Positions 33,231-41,727 of a stretch of DNA of 64,000 nt are shown piece after piece. The notes under the pieces were generated by a model, which ran no database searches, was not told the DNA's origin, and saw only the letters and a program-made list of their open reading frames with translations. The translations under genes and the position numbers were made by a program. Each line of letters starts with the position of its first letter. Positions within the stretch are counted from its first letter, which is position 1. This DNA comes from DATAOG01 sp963798075 (lineage in GTDB: Bacteria > Pseudomonadota > Alphaproteobacteria > Geminicoccales > Geminicoccaceae): contig CAWCRU010000004.1 of assembly GCA_963798075.1 (NCBI GenBank), positions 1 through 64,000 of the forward strand, given 5' to 3'.

Positions 33231-33490
33231 CCGCGCGGGCGCCCGCGCGCTGTCTGCCCGCCGGGCGGCGCCCGTCCGCTCGCCGCGGCTTGCGGCATGC
33301 GCGCAACAGTCGCTCGACGAGCCTCGGCGGTGGGTGAGCTGTTTATCGTTTCTTAACCAAACGCGGCGATTGTACCGCCTCAGCGCCGGCCACCGGCAGT
33401 CCCGATCGTGGTCGAGACCCGCAGCGCGCGGGCCCCGCCGCGGGATCCGACGGGCCGGGCAGCAATTCACCCCAGCCCCACGAGGCGGTC
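33231..33490. other. Intergenic region after glmS with GC palindromes
   Basis: 260 bases between glmS and the TolQ-like gene. It begins with the perfect palindrome listed separately. The rest should carry the promoter of the TolQ/TolR-like operon; a short AT-richer stretch around 33340-33370 (TTTCTTAACC) is the most likely place, but no consensus pair was recognised. Confidence 0.4.
33232..33249 (+). terminator. 18-bp GC palindrome just after glmS
   Basis: CGCGCGGGC followed at once by its reverse complement, starting 1 nt after the glmS stop. It can form a 7-bp stem with a tetraloop. There is no T-run, so termination is only a possibility. Confidence 0.3.
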
Positions 33491-34237
33491 ATGACGGATA
33501 CTCTTGCTCCCGCCGCCGCCAGTTTTCCAGCTGCCGCCGGCGCGCCCGGATTGGCGTCGCGGCAGGGTCTCCTGGCGAACTGGTTCGCCGTCCTGTCGGA
33601 GGATGACACGGCGTCTTATCGCTATCTCCTGCTGCTGCGCTTTTTGGTGCTGAACCTGGTCGCGGCGGCCCTGCTCGGAGCCGCCTGGCTCAAGGGCTGG
33701 GTCGAGGTCGTGTTCGGCAGCGACACCACGCAGCTGGTCTCGGTGATCACGCTGGTGTTCGCTTACGGCCTGTTCAGCTGCGGGCGCAAGATCGTCCTGA
33801 CCAGCACCGAGATCAATCAGCTCAAGGGGCCGGGCAGCGACCGCTCGGCGCGCGGCGCCCGCTATCTGCAGGCCATGCAGGGCCGCGACGGCCAGAGCCG
33901 CGCGCTCTCGGCCTCGACGCTCAAGCTCAAGCTCGGCGCCCGCATCGGGTCGATCCGGCACATCGCCAACAGCCTCGTGTTTTTGGGCCTGATCGGCACC
34001 GTGGTCGGGTTCATCATCGCGCTCTCGGGCATCGATCCCGAAGCCGCCGCCGATATCGATGCGATCGGCCCCATGGTCTCGACCCTGATCAGCGGCATGT
34101 CGGTGGCGCTCTACACGACCCTGGTCGGCGCGGTCCTGAACGTCTGGCTGATGCTCAACTATCGGATCCTGGAGAGCGGCACGATCACCCTGGTGACCAC
34201 GATCGTCGAGCTTGGGGAGCGCCATGCACGGTCTTGA
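33491..34237 (+). CDS. MotA/TolQ/ExbB-like proton channel family protein
   Basis: A 248-residue inner-membrane protein with four predicted helices: about 46-68, 80-97, 155-177 and 195-222. The last pair, SLVFLGLIGTVVGFIIAL and GMSVALYTTLVGAVLNVWL, matches the conserved TM2-TM3 pair of TolQ/ExbB/MotA stators, including the GLIGTVxG and MSxALxTTLxG blocks. The soluble loop between helices 2 and 3 is basic. It is followed, overlapping by 14 bp, by a TolR/ExbD-like gene, so the two probably form a stator complex using the proton gradient. There are no tol-pal, exb or flagellar genes nearby, so the process it drives is unknown. Confidence 0.75.
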   Translation: MTDTLAPAAASFPAAAGAPGLASRQGLLANWFAVLSEDDTASYRYLLLLRFLVLNLVAAALLGAAWLKGWVEVVFGSDTTQLVSVITLVFAYGLFSCGRKIVLTSTEINQLKGPGSDRSARGARYLQAMQGRDGQSRALSASTLKLKLGARIGSIRHIANSLVFLGLIGTVVGFIIALSGIDPEAAADIDAIGPMVSTLISGMSVALYTTLVGAVLNVWLMLNYRILESGTITLVTTIVELGERHARS

Positions 34238-34832
34238 GCAGCTCGAGCAGGACGATGGCGACACGGTCTTTCGCGATGTCATCATGCTGGCGCTGGCCGG
34301 GTTCGTGGCGATGGTCATCCTGCTGCTGCCGCACCTGAACCCGCCCGGCAAGGCCGCCCAGGAGAACACCTACCCGCCCGGCAACGTGATCGTCGAGGTC
34401 CGCTGGCCGGACGATCTCGACAGCGACGTCGACCTCTGGGTCCAGGCGCCGGGCGACCGGCCGGTCGGCTACTCCAACAAGGGCGGCCTGATCTTCAATC
34501 TCCTGCGCGACGATCTCGGCAAGCGGGCCGATGCGACCGGCATGAACTACGAGGTGTCGTACTCGCGCGGCATCCCGGCCGGCGAATACACGGTCAACGT
34601 GCACCTCTACCGCAACACGGCCGGCGTCCTGCCGATCCCGGTGACGGTCGTGACCAGCGTCAAGAAGTCGGCCAAGGACTCGGCGCGGCAGCTGCTGGCC
34701 AGCAAGATCGAGCTCGTGCGCGAGGGCGAGGAATTGACCGTCTACCGCTTCAAGCTGTCGGCGGACGGCGACCTCGTTCCGGGCAGCGTGCACAGTCTGC
34801 AGCGCAACCTGCGGGCCTGGAGGACGTCATGA
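34224..34832 (+). CDS. TolR/ExbD-like single-pass protein with atypical periplasmic beta domain
   Basis: A 202-residue protein starting at the ATG at 34224, inside the end of the TolQ-like gene. One TM helix spans about residues 19-38 (VIMLALAGFVAMVILLLP) and carries Asp18 just at its start (RDVIML), the position of the proton-carrying Asp of TolR/ExbD/MotB. The periplasmic part is not TolR-like: it contains WPDDLDSDVDLWVQAPG and NYEVSYSRGIPAGEYTVNV, reading as a beta-sandwich resembling DUF2135-type domains. Likely partner of the preceding channel protein. The stop overlaps the next start (ATGA at 34829). Confidence 0.65.
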   Translation: MHGLEQLEQDDGDTVFRDVIMLALAGFVAMVILLLPHLNPPGKAAQENTYPPGNVIVEVRWPDDLDSDVDLWVQAPGDRPVGYSNKGGLIFNLLRDDLGKRADATGMNYEVSYSRGIPAGEYTVNVHLYRNTAGVLPIPVTVVTSVKKSAKDSARQLLASKIELVREGEELTVYRFKLSADGDLVPGSVHSLQRNLRAWRTS

Positions 34833-35347
34833 CCGAGCTCACCTATCTGTTCGCCGCGGTCGCGGTCGTCGCCGGCCTGATGACCAGCATCAGCATCTGG
34901 GCGCCGCGCCGGCTGTGGATCAAGGTGGCCGCCATCGGCGCCGCGGCGTTGTTTCTGCCGACCACCTACGCCAGTCTGAGCCGGTTGCTGAGCATGCCCA
35001 AGCCGGTCCAGCTCGAGTGGTGGCTGGCCAACGCCGACGAGGCGACCGTGCTGGCGTCCACCTTCCGCGAGAACGAGGCGATCTACGTCTGGCTGCAACT
35101 GGCCGACGTCCGCGAGCCGCGCGCCTACGCGCTGCCGTGGAACCGCGACCTCGCGGAGCAGCTCCAGACCGCCCAGCGGGAAGCCGCCGAGAACCAGACC
35201 CAGGTCCAGATGCGCCTGCCGTTCGAGCAGTCGCTGGAGGATCGGGAGCCCAAGTTCTACGCCATGCCGCAACCGCAGTCGCCGCCCAAGGATGTCGACC
35301 AGGGGACGGCCCAGATCTATCGTCGTCAGGCGCAGAAGAACCCCTAG
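34829..35347 (+). CDS. Hypothetical two-helix membrane protein of the TolQ/R-like operon
   Basis: A 172-residue protein coupled to the upstream gene by an ATGA overlap. Two hydrophobic segments are seen, about 6-23 (LFAAVAVVAGLMTSISIW) and 31-48 (VAAIGAAALFLPTTYASL), then a soluble tail with LEWWLANADEATVLASTFRE and a Gln/Pro-rich end. No known family was recognised. Its conserved-looking position suggests it is a third component of the putative proton-driven complex. Confidence 0.65.
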   Translation: MTELTYLFAAVAVVAGLMTSISIWAPRRLWIKVAAIGAAALFLPTTYASLSRLLSMPKPVQLEWWLANADEATVLASTFRENEAIYVWLQLADVREPRAYALPWNRDLAEQLQTAQREAAENQTQVQMRLPFEQSLEDREPKFYAMPQPQSPPKDVDQGTAQIYRRQAQKNP

Positions 35348-35502
35348 CAGAGCGGCGCCTGGCGCGGTCGCGGCCGAGCAGCGGCCCCGCTGTTTGCCCG
35401 GCCTCTACCTCCAAAAGGAGATGAGAATCGGCTGGCATCTTCGCGTCAAAGTGCTAATCTGAATCGACTGGGCGCGGACATCTTTGGGATAGGAGACCAC
35501 AA

Positions 35503-35673
35503 ATGTCGCGGGCTCGCCCGACTTCAGCAACTTCGGTGCCGCCGCCACCGCGGCCGCCGATCTGTGCCGACACCGGGGTGTGGCAGCTTGCGGACGGGGT
35601 GCTGTTCAGCGTGTTGTCGTCACTGGTGCTCTGGGGCATCATCATCACCAGCATCCACCACGCCCTGAGCTAG
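35503..35673 (+). CDS. 56-residue single-pass membrane microprotein
   Basis: A short frame from the ATG at 35503 to TAG at 35671-35673. AGGAG lies 8 nt before the ATG, a good ribosome binding site. The first 25 residues are Pro/Arg-rich and probably cytoplasmic; the rest, LADGVLFSVLSSLVLWGIII, is one membrane helix. It follows the TolQ/R-like operon by 155 nt on the same strand and may be its fourth member. No family is known to me; the reality of the gene rests on ribosome binding site, helix and context. Confidence 0.5.
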   Translation: MSRARPTSATSVPPPPRPPICADTGVWQLADGVLFSVLSSLVLWGIIITSIHHALS

Positions 35674-35929
35674 CACGACCGCGCGGCCTAAGGCTGGGGC
35701 CGCGGATGCGAGGGCGAACCCGGAAACCGGCGCCTGCAGCAAAGAGCGACGCCTGGTCGCGGCGTCGAGCGTCGGCGGCTTTCGCCATCCCCTCGGTTGC
35801 CGGCGGCGACCCGCCGGATCCCTGCCAGATCCCCGCCCGATCCCGAAAAGCCGGCAAGACCTGCTAAGCCGGCGGCGGCTTCACGATACGCTCAGCGATT
35901 TCGTCCCCAGGACCAGTCCGCGACCCCCG

Positions 35930-36788
35930 ATGCTCACGACCTTCGGCGCGCTGGCGCCGGTCTTCCTGCTGATCGCGCTCGGGCGGGTCCTGCGGGCGCG
36001 CGGCTTTCCGGGCGAGGCGTTCTGGCCTGCCGCCGAGCGGCTGGTCTATCACGTGCTGTTCCCGGCGCTCCTGTTGCTGACCAGCGCCACCTCGCAGCTA
36101 GCGGGCTTTCGGGTGCTGCCGCTCGCGATCGCGCTGATCGGCGCGATCCTTATCGTCAGCGCGCTGACCCTGGCACTCCGCCCGTGGCTCGATCTGGACG
36201 CGGCGGGCTTCAGCTCGGTCTTCCAGGGCGCGATCCGCATCAACACCTATGTGGGCCTCGGCAGCGCGGGCACGCTCTACGGCGAGGCCGGCCTCGCGGT
36301 CCTCGGGTTCGTGATCTTCATCGTCGTGACCACGATCAACCTGCTCAGCGTGATCGCCCTGATCCACTACGGCAGGCGGCCCGCCGACCCGCAGAAGGTG
36401 TTCGCCTCGGTCGCGCGCAACCCCTTGATCCTGGCCTGTTTGCTCGGCTTCGCGCTCAACGCGGCGGGCGTCGATCTGGCCGGGATTGCCGGCGACACGC
36501 TGCGGGTCCTGGGCCAGGCGTCGCTGACGCTTGGTCTCTTGTGCGTCGGCGCCAGCCTCGAGCTCGCCCGGGTCGGCCGGAACTGGCCGGCGGCGCTTGC
36601 CACCTGCGCGCTCAAGCTCCTGCTGTTGCCGGCCGCGACCGGGCTCGCCTGCCGCCTGCTCGGCATCGAGGGACTGACCGCCTCGGTCGCGGTGCTGTTC
36701 ACGGCCGGGCCGATCTCGGCCTCCAGCTACGTGCTCGCCCGCCAGCTCGGCGGCGACGATGCCGCTGGTCCTCACGTTCCTGACGTGA
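35930..36788 (+). CDS. AEC-family transporter with deletion and frameshift at its C-terminus
   Basis: Auxin-efflux-carrier family permease, a group that exports small organic acids such as malate and malonate. From the ATG at 35930, about nine helices are clear (APVFLLIALGRVLRARGF, LVYHVLFPALLLLTS, NPLILACLLGFALNAAG and others), ending with SASSYVLARQLGGD. Family members normally continue with about 20 residues of the last helix before a LTxPLVL ending. Here GGD is joined at 36758-36762 directly to a different frame reading MPLVLTFLT and a stop at 36786-36788. A deletion of some 50-60 bp at a GACG microhomology therefore seems to have removed most of the last helix. In the unshifted frame translation runs on to 36853 with unrelated residues. 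Confidence 0.75.
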
Positions 36789-36891
36789 TTTCGCCGGCAC
36801 CGGGGCCGCGCGGCGGTCTGCGGGGGGTGACCGGCGGCGCCGGCGCTTGCTAGTGTGCGCCGCAGGTCAGCGAACCGGAGGTCGGCGACAG

Positions 36892-38508
36892 GTGGGCGGG
36901 CCGCGCAACATCGGCAGTTTCGACTATGTGATCGTCGGCGCCGGCACCGCCGGCTGCGTGCTCGCCAACCGCCTCTCGGCCGACCCCGCGGTCTCGGTCC
37001 TGCTCCTCGAGGCCGGCGGCAAGGACAGCTATCCCTGGATCCACATCCCCGTCGGCTATCTCTACACCCAGAACAACCCGCGCACCGACTGGTGCTTCAA
37101 GACCGAGGCCGAGGCCGGCCTCGGCGGCCGCAGCCTCAACTATCCACGCGGCAAGGTGCTGGGCGGCTGCTCGTCGATCAACGGCATGATCTACATGCGC
37201 GGCCAAGCGGCGGACTACGACCAGTGGCGCCAGCTGGGCAATCGCGGCTGGGGCTGGGACGACGTCCTGCCCTACTTCAAGAAGTCCGAGGACTACGTCC
37301 ACGGGGCCGACGAGCTGCACGGCGCCGGCGGCGAATGGCGGGTCGAGGAGATGCGCCTCAGCTGGGAGATCCTGGATGCGTTCCGCGCGGCGGCCGCCGA
37401 GGTCGGGATCCCCAGGACCGACGACTTCAACCGCGGCGACAACGAGGGCTGCGGCTACTTCCAGGTCAACCAGAAGCGCGGCGTCCGCTGGAGCACCGCC
37501 AAGGCGTTCCTCAGGCCGGCGCGCGGGCGACCGAACCTCGAGGTCCTGACCGGCACCGAGGCGACCCGGATCGCGCTCGCCGGGCGCCGCGCGGGCGGCC
37601 TCCATTTTCGCCGCCACGGCGGCGACGGCTATGCCGAGGTCAAGGGCGAGCTGATCCTCGCCGCCGGCGCGATCGGCTCGCCGCAGCTTCTGCAGCTCTC
37701 GGGCATCGGCCCCGGCGATCTGCTCAAGGAGCTGGACATCCCGCCGGTCCACCCTCTGGAAGGCGTGGGCGCCAACCTCCAGGACCACCTGCAGTTGCGC
37801 CTGATCTACCGGGTCGAGGGCACCCGCACGCTCAACGAGCAGGCGAGCCGCCGGCTCGCGCGCGCCTGGATGGGCGTCGAATACTTCCTCCGCCGACGCG
37901 GGCCGCTGACCATGGCGCCCTCGCAGCTCGGCGCCTTCGCGCGCTCCGATCCGGCGCGCGCGACCCCCGACCTGCAATACCACATCCAACCCCTCTCGCT
38001 GGACAAGTTCGGCGACCCGCTGCACCCGTTCCCCGCCTTCACCGCCTCGGTCTGCAATCTGCGCCCGCAGAGCCGCGGCGAGGTCCGGATCAAGAGCCCG
38101 CATCCGGGCGTGCCGCCCGCGATCCGGCCGAACTATCTCAGCGCCGAAGCCGATCGCCTGGTCGCGGCGGCAGCGATCCGGCTGACCCGGCGCATCTGCG
38201 CCGCCCCGGCACTCGCCCGCTTCCGGCCGCAGGAGCTGAGGCCCGGCCCCGAATTCCAGAGCGACGCGGAGCTCGCCCAGGCGGCGAGCGCGATCGGCAC
38301 GACCATCTTCCACCCGGTCGGCACCTGCCGGATGGGCAACGATCAGGGCGCCGTCGTCGATGATCGGCTGCGGCTGCACGGCCTCGCCGGCCTGCGCGTC
38401 GTCGATGCCTCGGTCCTGCCGACGATCACGTCGGGCAACACCAACGCGCCGGTGATCATGATCGCCGAGAAGGCGGCCGACATGATCCGCGCCGACCGGG
38501 GCGCTTGA
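36892..38508 (+). CDS. GMC-family dehydrogenase (choline/alcohol dehydrogenase-like)
   Basis: A 538-residue FAD enzyme. GAGTAG near residue 15 binds FAD; GMC signature 1 is present as LNYPRGKVLGGCSSING and signature 2 as GAIGSPQLLQLSGIG. The catalytic His is in FHPVGTCRMG and the closing block NTNAPVIMIAEKAADM is typical of BetA-like and alkane-alcohol dehydrogenases. The start is GTG at 36892, preceded by GGAGG at about 15 nt; an upstream in-frame start at 36847 lacks similarity. This branch differs from the paired GMC genes at 3.9-7.2 kb. No betB or transporter is adjacent, so choline as substrate is unproven. Confidence 0.88.
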   Translation: MGGPRNIGSFDYVIVGAGTAGCVLANRLSADPAVSVLLLEAGGKDSYPWIHIPVGYLYTQNNPRTDWCFKTEAEAGLGGRSLNYPRGKVLGGCSSINGMIYMRGQAADYDQWRQLGNRGWGWDDVLPYFKKSEDYVHGADELHGAGGEWRVEEMRLSWEILDAFRAAAAEVGIPRTDDFNRGDNEGCGYFQVNQKRGVRWSTAKAFLRPARGRPNLEVLTGTEATRIALAGRRAGGLHFRRHGGDGYAEVKGELILAAGAIGSPQLLQLSGIGPGDLLKELDIPPVHPLEGVGANLQDHLQLRLIYRVEGTRTLNEQASRRLARAWMGVEYFLRRRGPLTMAPSQLGAFARSDPARATPDLQYHIQPLSLDKFGDPLHPFPAFTASVCNLRPQSRGEVRIKSPHPGVPPAIRPNYLSAEADRLVAAAAIRLTRRICAAPALARFRPQELRPGPEFQSDAELAQAASAIGTTIFHPVGTCRMGNDQGAVVDDRLRLHGLAGLRVVDASVLPTITSGNTNAPVIMIAEKAADMIRADRGA

Positions 38509-38603
38509 ACGGCCGCCCGCGGGTTGCCGCAAGGCGCCCGACGCCCATCTTGTCACTCGGATTGACGCCGGGCGAGCCCCGGTCCATTGGGAGTGCGCCC
38601 ACA

Positions 38604-39254
38604 ATGATCATCGCCTCAAGACCAGCAAGGTCGCCCGCCGGCACATCCCGCCCCGGCGCCACGCCAAGGGCCGCAGCGCGGCTCGCGACCGCGGCGCTGC
38701 TCGCCGCTCTGCTGAGCGCGGCCGCGGCCGGTCCGGCGCTCGCGCAGGCGAGCCAGACGCAGCCGGGCCCCACCCCGGCGCCGGCGGCCCCCGGGAGCGT
38801 CGCCCCGGGCGCCCAGGGCCGCGACGGCAAGGAGTTCCAGGACTGGACCGTGCGCTGCGAGCCCGCCGCCCAAGGCAAGCCGGAATTCTGCGAGATGCGC
38901 CAGCGGATCGTCGACCAGAAAGGCAACCGCGTGCTGCTCGCCGTGATCGGCCGGCTGCCCCAGGGCGACACGCCAGGCATGCTGATCCTGCTGCCGCTCG
39001 GCATTGCCCTGCCCCCCGGCGCCGCCCTCCAGGTCGACGGTGGCGAGCGCCAGCCCGTCCAGGTGGAGCGGTGCGAGAAGGAAGGCTGCCGGATCGAGCT
39101 GCTGCTGAAGCCCGAGCTCGCGGCCGTGCTCAAGGCCGGGACCAAGGCGATCGTCAGCTTCCACATCTTCGACCGCGAGGGCAAGGTGCCGGAGGTCAAC
39201 GTGCCGATCTCGCTGCTCGGCTTTTCCGCCGCCCTGGCGGAAGTGATGAAGTAG
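38604..39254 (+). CDS. Invasion-associated locus B (IalB) family secreted protein
   Basis: A 216-residue periplasmic protein. The start is the ATG at 38604 (MIIASRPARSP). A signal peptide with a long basic n-region runs through RLATAALLAALLSAAAAG to a probable cut at ALA-QA near residue 49. The mature domain begins at FQDWTVRCE and contains four Cys in the IalB pattern (RCE, FCEM, ERCEKEGCRIEL), probably two disulfides, and ISLLGFSAAL at the end. IalB proteins are widespread in non-pathogenic Alphaproteobacteria and their biochemical role is unclear. Confidence 0.85.
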   Translation: MIIASRPARSPAGTSRPGATPRAAARLATAALLAALLSAAAAGPALAQASQTQPGPTPAPAAPGSVAPGAQGRDGKEFQDWTVRCEPAAQGKPEFCEMRQRIVDQKGNRVLLAVIGRLPQGDTPGMLILLPLGIALPPGAALQVDGGERQPVQVERCEKEGCRIELLLKPELAAVLKAGTKAIVSFHIFDREGKVPEVNVPISLLGFSAALAEVMK

Positions 39255-39271
39255 GCGCCGGCAGCCGGCTC

Positions 39272-40255
39272 TCACAGTCCCTCGAACAGCGCGGTCGTGA
39301 TGTAGCGCTCGGCGAACGACGGGATGATCACCACCATCAGCTTGCCGGCCATGGCGGGCCGGCTGGCGATCTCGAGACCGGCCGCGAGCGCGGCACCCGA
39401 GGAAATGCCGCTGGGGATGCCCTCGAGCCGGGCGAGCTCGCGCGCCACCGCGAACGCCTGGTCGTTGCCGACCTTGACGATCTCGTCGATCTGGCTGGTG
39501 TCCAGGACCTCGGGGACGAAGCCCGCGCCGATCCCCTGGATCGGATGCGGCCCGGGCTTGCCGCCCGAGAGCACCGGGCTCGCCTCCGGCTCGACCGCGA
39601 CCATGCGCAGACCCGGCCGCCTGGGCTTCAGGACCTGGCCGCAGCCGGTCAGCGTGCCGCCGGTGCCGACCCCTGAGACGATGCAGTCGACCAGGCCTGC
39701 GGTATCGACCCAGATCTCCTCGGCCGTGGTCCGGCGGTGGATCTCGGGATTGGCGGGATTGGTGAACTGGCTCGGCATGAGGGCGCCCGGGATGGTCGCC
39801 AGCAGCTCGTCGGCCCTGGCGAGCGCGCCCTTCATGCCCAGCTCGCGCGGCGTCAGCTCGAGCTCGGCGCCGAGCAAGGCGAGCAGCTTGCGGCGCTCGA
39901 CCGACATCAACTCGGGCATGGTCAGGATCAGCCGGTAGCCGCGCGCGGCGCACACGAACGCAAGCGCAATGCCGGTGTTGCCCGAGGTCGGCTCGACCAG
40001 GACCGTCTTTGGCCCGAGCTTACCCAGGGCCTCCATCGCTTCGATCATGCTGACCCCGATCCGGTCCTTGACGCTGGCGAGCGGGTTGAAGAACTCGAGC
40101 TTGAGGGTGATCTCGGCGCGCGCGCCATGCGCTGCCGCCAGCCGTGGGATGCGCACCAGCGGCGTGTTGCCGATGGTCTCGGCGATGCTGTCGTAGATCC
40201 GTCCGCGACCCGGTTTGTCCAGCCTGGCGGGCGGGCGGTGTTGGCCCGGCTCCAT
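39272..40255 (-). CDS. cysK: Cysteine synthase (O-acetylserine sulfhydrylase)
   Basis: A 327-residue PLP enzyme making cysteine from O-acetylserine and sulfide. IGNTPLVRI, then NPLASVKDRIG with the PLP Lys, PTSGNTGIALAF for substrate carboxylate, VGTGGTLTGCG for phosphate binding and PHPIQGIGAGFVPE near the C-terminus are all in place. The start is the ATG at 40255 (MEPGQHRPPAR). It is a stand-alone gene convergent with the IalB gene, and no cysE is adjacent. CysK and CysM are hard to separate by eye; the motifs fit CysK slightly better. Confidence 0.93.
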   Translation of the reverse strand: MEPGQHRPPARLDKPGRGRIYDSIAETIGNTPLVRIPRLAAAHGARAEITLKLEFFNPLASVKDRIGVSMIEAMEALGKLGPKTVLVEPTSGNTGIALAFVCAARGYRLILTMPELMSVERRKLLALLGAELELTPRELGMKGALARADELLATIPGALMPSQFTNPANPEIHRRTTAEEIWVDTAGLVDCIVSGVGTGGTLTGCGQVLKPRRPGLRMVAVEPEASPVLSGGKPGPHPIQGIGAGFVPEVLDTSQIDEIVKVGNDQAFAVARELARLEGIPSGISSGAALAAGLEIASRPAMAGKLMVVIIPSFAERYITTALFEGL

Positions 40256-40379
40256 GGGCAATGCTCCTGCGATGGCTTGGGTTCGCGCTCGAGCTTGCGC
40301 CAACAGGGCGCCCCGATCAACCAAGCCGGACCCGGCCTCGCGCGGGCCTTCGCTCCAAGGCCCGGTCGCAAACGCGGGG

Positions 40380-41411
40380 CTAGGCAGAGCCTGCCGCGGA
40401 CGACCGCTCGCGCAGCCGCATCGGTGGCGCTGCCGCCGCGGCCGCGGCCGGGAGCGCACCACGCTCACCGAGCCAGGCCTCGGCCGCGCCCCGGCCAAGG
40501 TCGCGCAACTGCACCAGGCGCGGCCAGTCCGGGTCGATCTTGCTGGCCGGATCGAGCCGCGCCAGCACCGGCCCGCCGTCGATCACATGGCGGCGGTGGC
40601 GGGCGAAGCGGCGGCCGCCCGAGCTCAGCCAGCCGAGCGGCGAGCGCGCGCGCCGACGGCGCGCCGCCAGGACCTCGAGCTCGATCGCGAGCGGGCGTCC
40701 GAACACGATCTCGGCCATGCGGTTGCGGATGTCGCGCGCGCTGCGCGGCAGCAGGGTGACGGCGTCCGGGTTGATCTGGACCAGCAAGAGGTCGCGCGCC
40801 CGGCAGTGCTCGACCAGGGCGCAAAGCGGCGGGTTGCTGACGAAACCGCCATCCCAATAGGCTTCGCCCTCGATCGTCACGGCCTGGTGCATCTGCGGCA
40901 GGCAGGCAGACGCCAGCACCACGTCGGTGGAGAGCTCGGGGCTCCGGAAGATCCGCGCCCGCCCGGTGCGCAGGTTGGTAGCCGCGATGAACAGCTTGAG
41001 GGTCCGCTCGCCGCGCAGCCGCTCGAGGTCGACGAGCTCGCCCACGATCCGGCGCATGGGATTGAGGGCGAGCGGGTTGAGCTGGTAGGGCGAGAGCAGC
41101 TGGGCCGTGAAGTCGGCCGCCATCTGGGTCATGCCGCCGGCGCGCAGCGGGCTGAAGCGGGCGAGGGCCGCGATCTCCCGCCAGAGCGTGGCGAGCGCCT
41201 GACGGGCGCCCGCGGCACCGCCGGCGAGCCAGCCCGAGGCCAGCACCACCGCATTCAAGGCGCCGGCCGACGTGCCGCTGATCCCCTCGAGAGCGAAGCG
41301 CTCGTCCTCGAGCAGGCGATCGAGGACGCCCCAGGTGAACGCCCCGTGGGCGCCGCCGCCCTGGAGCGCGAGGTTGAGCGTCGGCAGCCGGCGCCTGCGC
41401 CGCCATCCCAC
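40380..41411 (-). CDS. Patatin-like phospholipase family protein
   Basis: A 343-residue serine acyl hydrolase with a Ser-Asp dyad. The oxyanion loop is GGGAHGAF, the nucleophile elbow GTSAG and the Asp motif DGGF, each in normal order. NPDAVTLLPRSARDIRNRM follows, as in the bacterial branch near long-chain acyl hydrolases. The start is uncertain: the GTG at 41411 gives VGWRRRRRLPTLNLALQGGGAHG and is preferred, while the frame remains open to 41567 with low-complexity Arg-rich residues. No signal peptide is seen, so it is probably cytoplasmic. Confidence 0.85.
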   Translation of the reverse strand: MGWRRRRRLPTLNLALQGGGAHGAFTWGVLDRLLEDERFALEGISGTSAGALNAVVLASGWLAGGAAGARQALATLWREIAALARFSPLRAGGMTQMAADFTAQLLSPYQLNPLALNPMRRIVGELVDLERLRGERTLKLFIAATNLRTGRARIFRSPELSTDVVLASACLPQMHQAVTIEGEAYWDGGFVSNPPLCALVEHCRARDLLLVQINPDAVTLLPRSARDIRNRMAEIVFGRPLAIELEVLAARRRRARSPLGWLSSGGRRFARHRRHVIDGGPVLARLDPASKIDPDWPRLVQLRDLGRGAAEAWLGERGALPAAAAAAAPPMRLRERSSAAGSA

Positions 41412-41727
41412 CCAGCCCGTGGCCGGCCCTGCGCCATGCTCGCTCCTGCCCCCTTGCCCGCACTCCGCCGCGCGGCCGCATGCTAGCGCTCGAGCCGTTA
41501 ACAAGCTGGCTGGCCCGAACGATCGCAGGCGGGGTGGCCATCGCAGGCGGGGGTGGTCCGGTCGCAATCGCCGTGCCAGATTACCGGCTTGCGCGCGCGT
41601 CCGGGCAAGCCTTCACGCTTTCTAGCGGGGCTCGAGGGTAGGGTTCGCGCATGATTGGCTGCGGGTTCGCGTGGCGCCGGTCGCGGCATCGGGTGGACCC
41701 GCTCATCAACGGCTGCAGGACGCCGCC

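Noticed and set aside
33491..34832. Zorya-type anti-phage ZorA/ZorB pair
   Set aside because: The channel lacks the long cytoplasmic tail of ZorA, the partner lacks an OmpA-like domain, and no ZorC/D/E genes follow.
33491..34832. Tol-Pal tolQ/tolR
   Set aside because: The partner's periplasmic domain is not TolR-like and no tolA, tolB, pal or ybgC is adjacent.
36850..38604. A 584-codon minus-strand frame antisense to the GMC dehydrogenase
   Set aside because: Shadow frame; the GMC motifs on the plus strand are complete.
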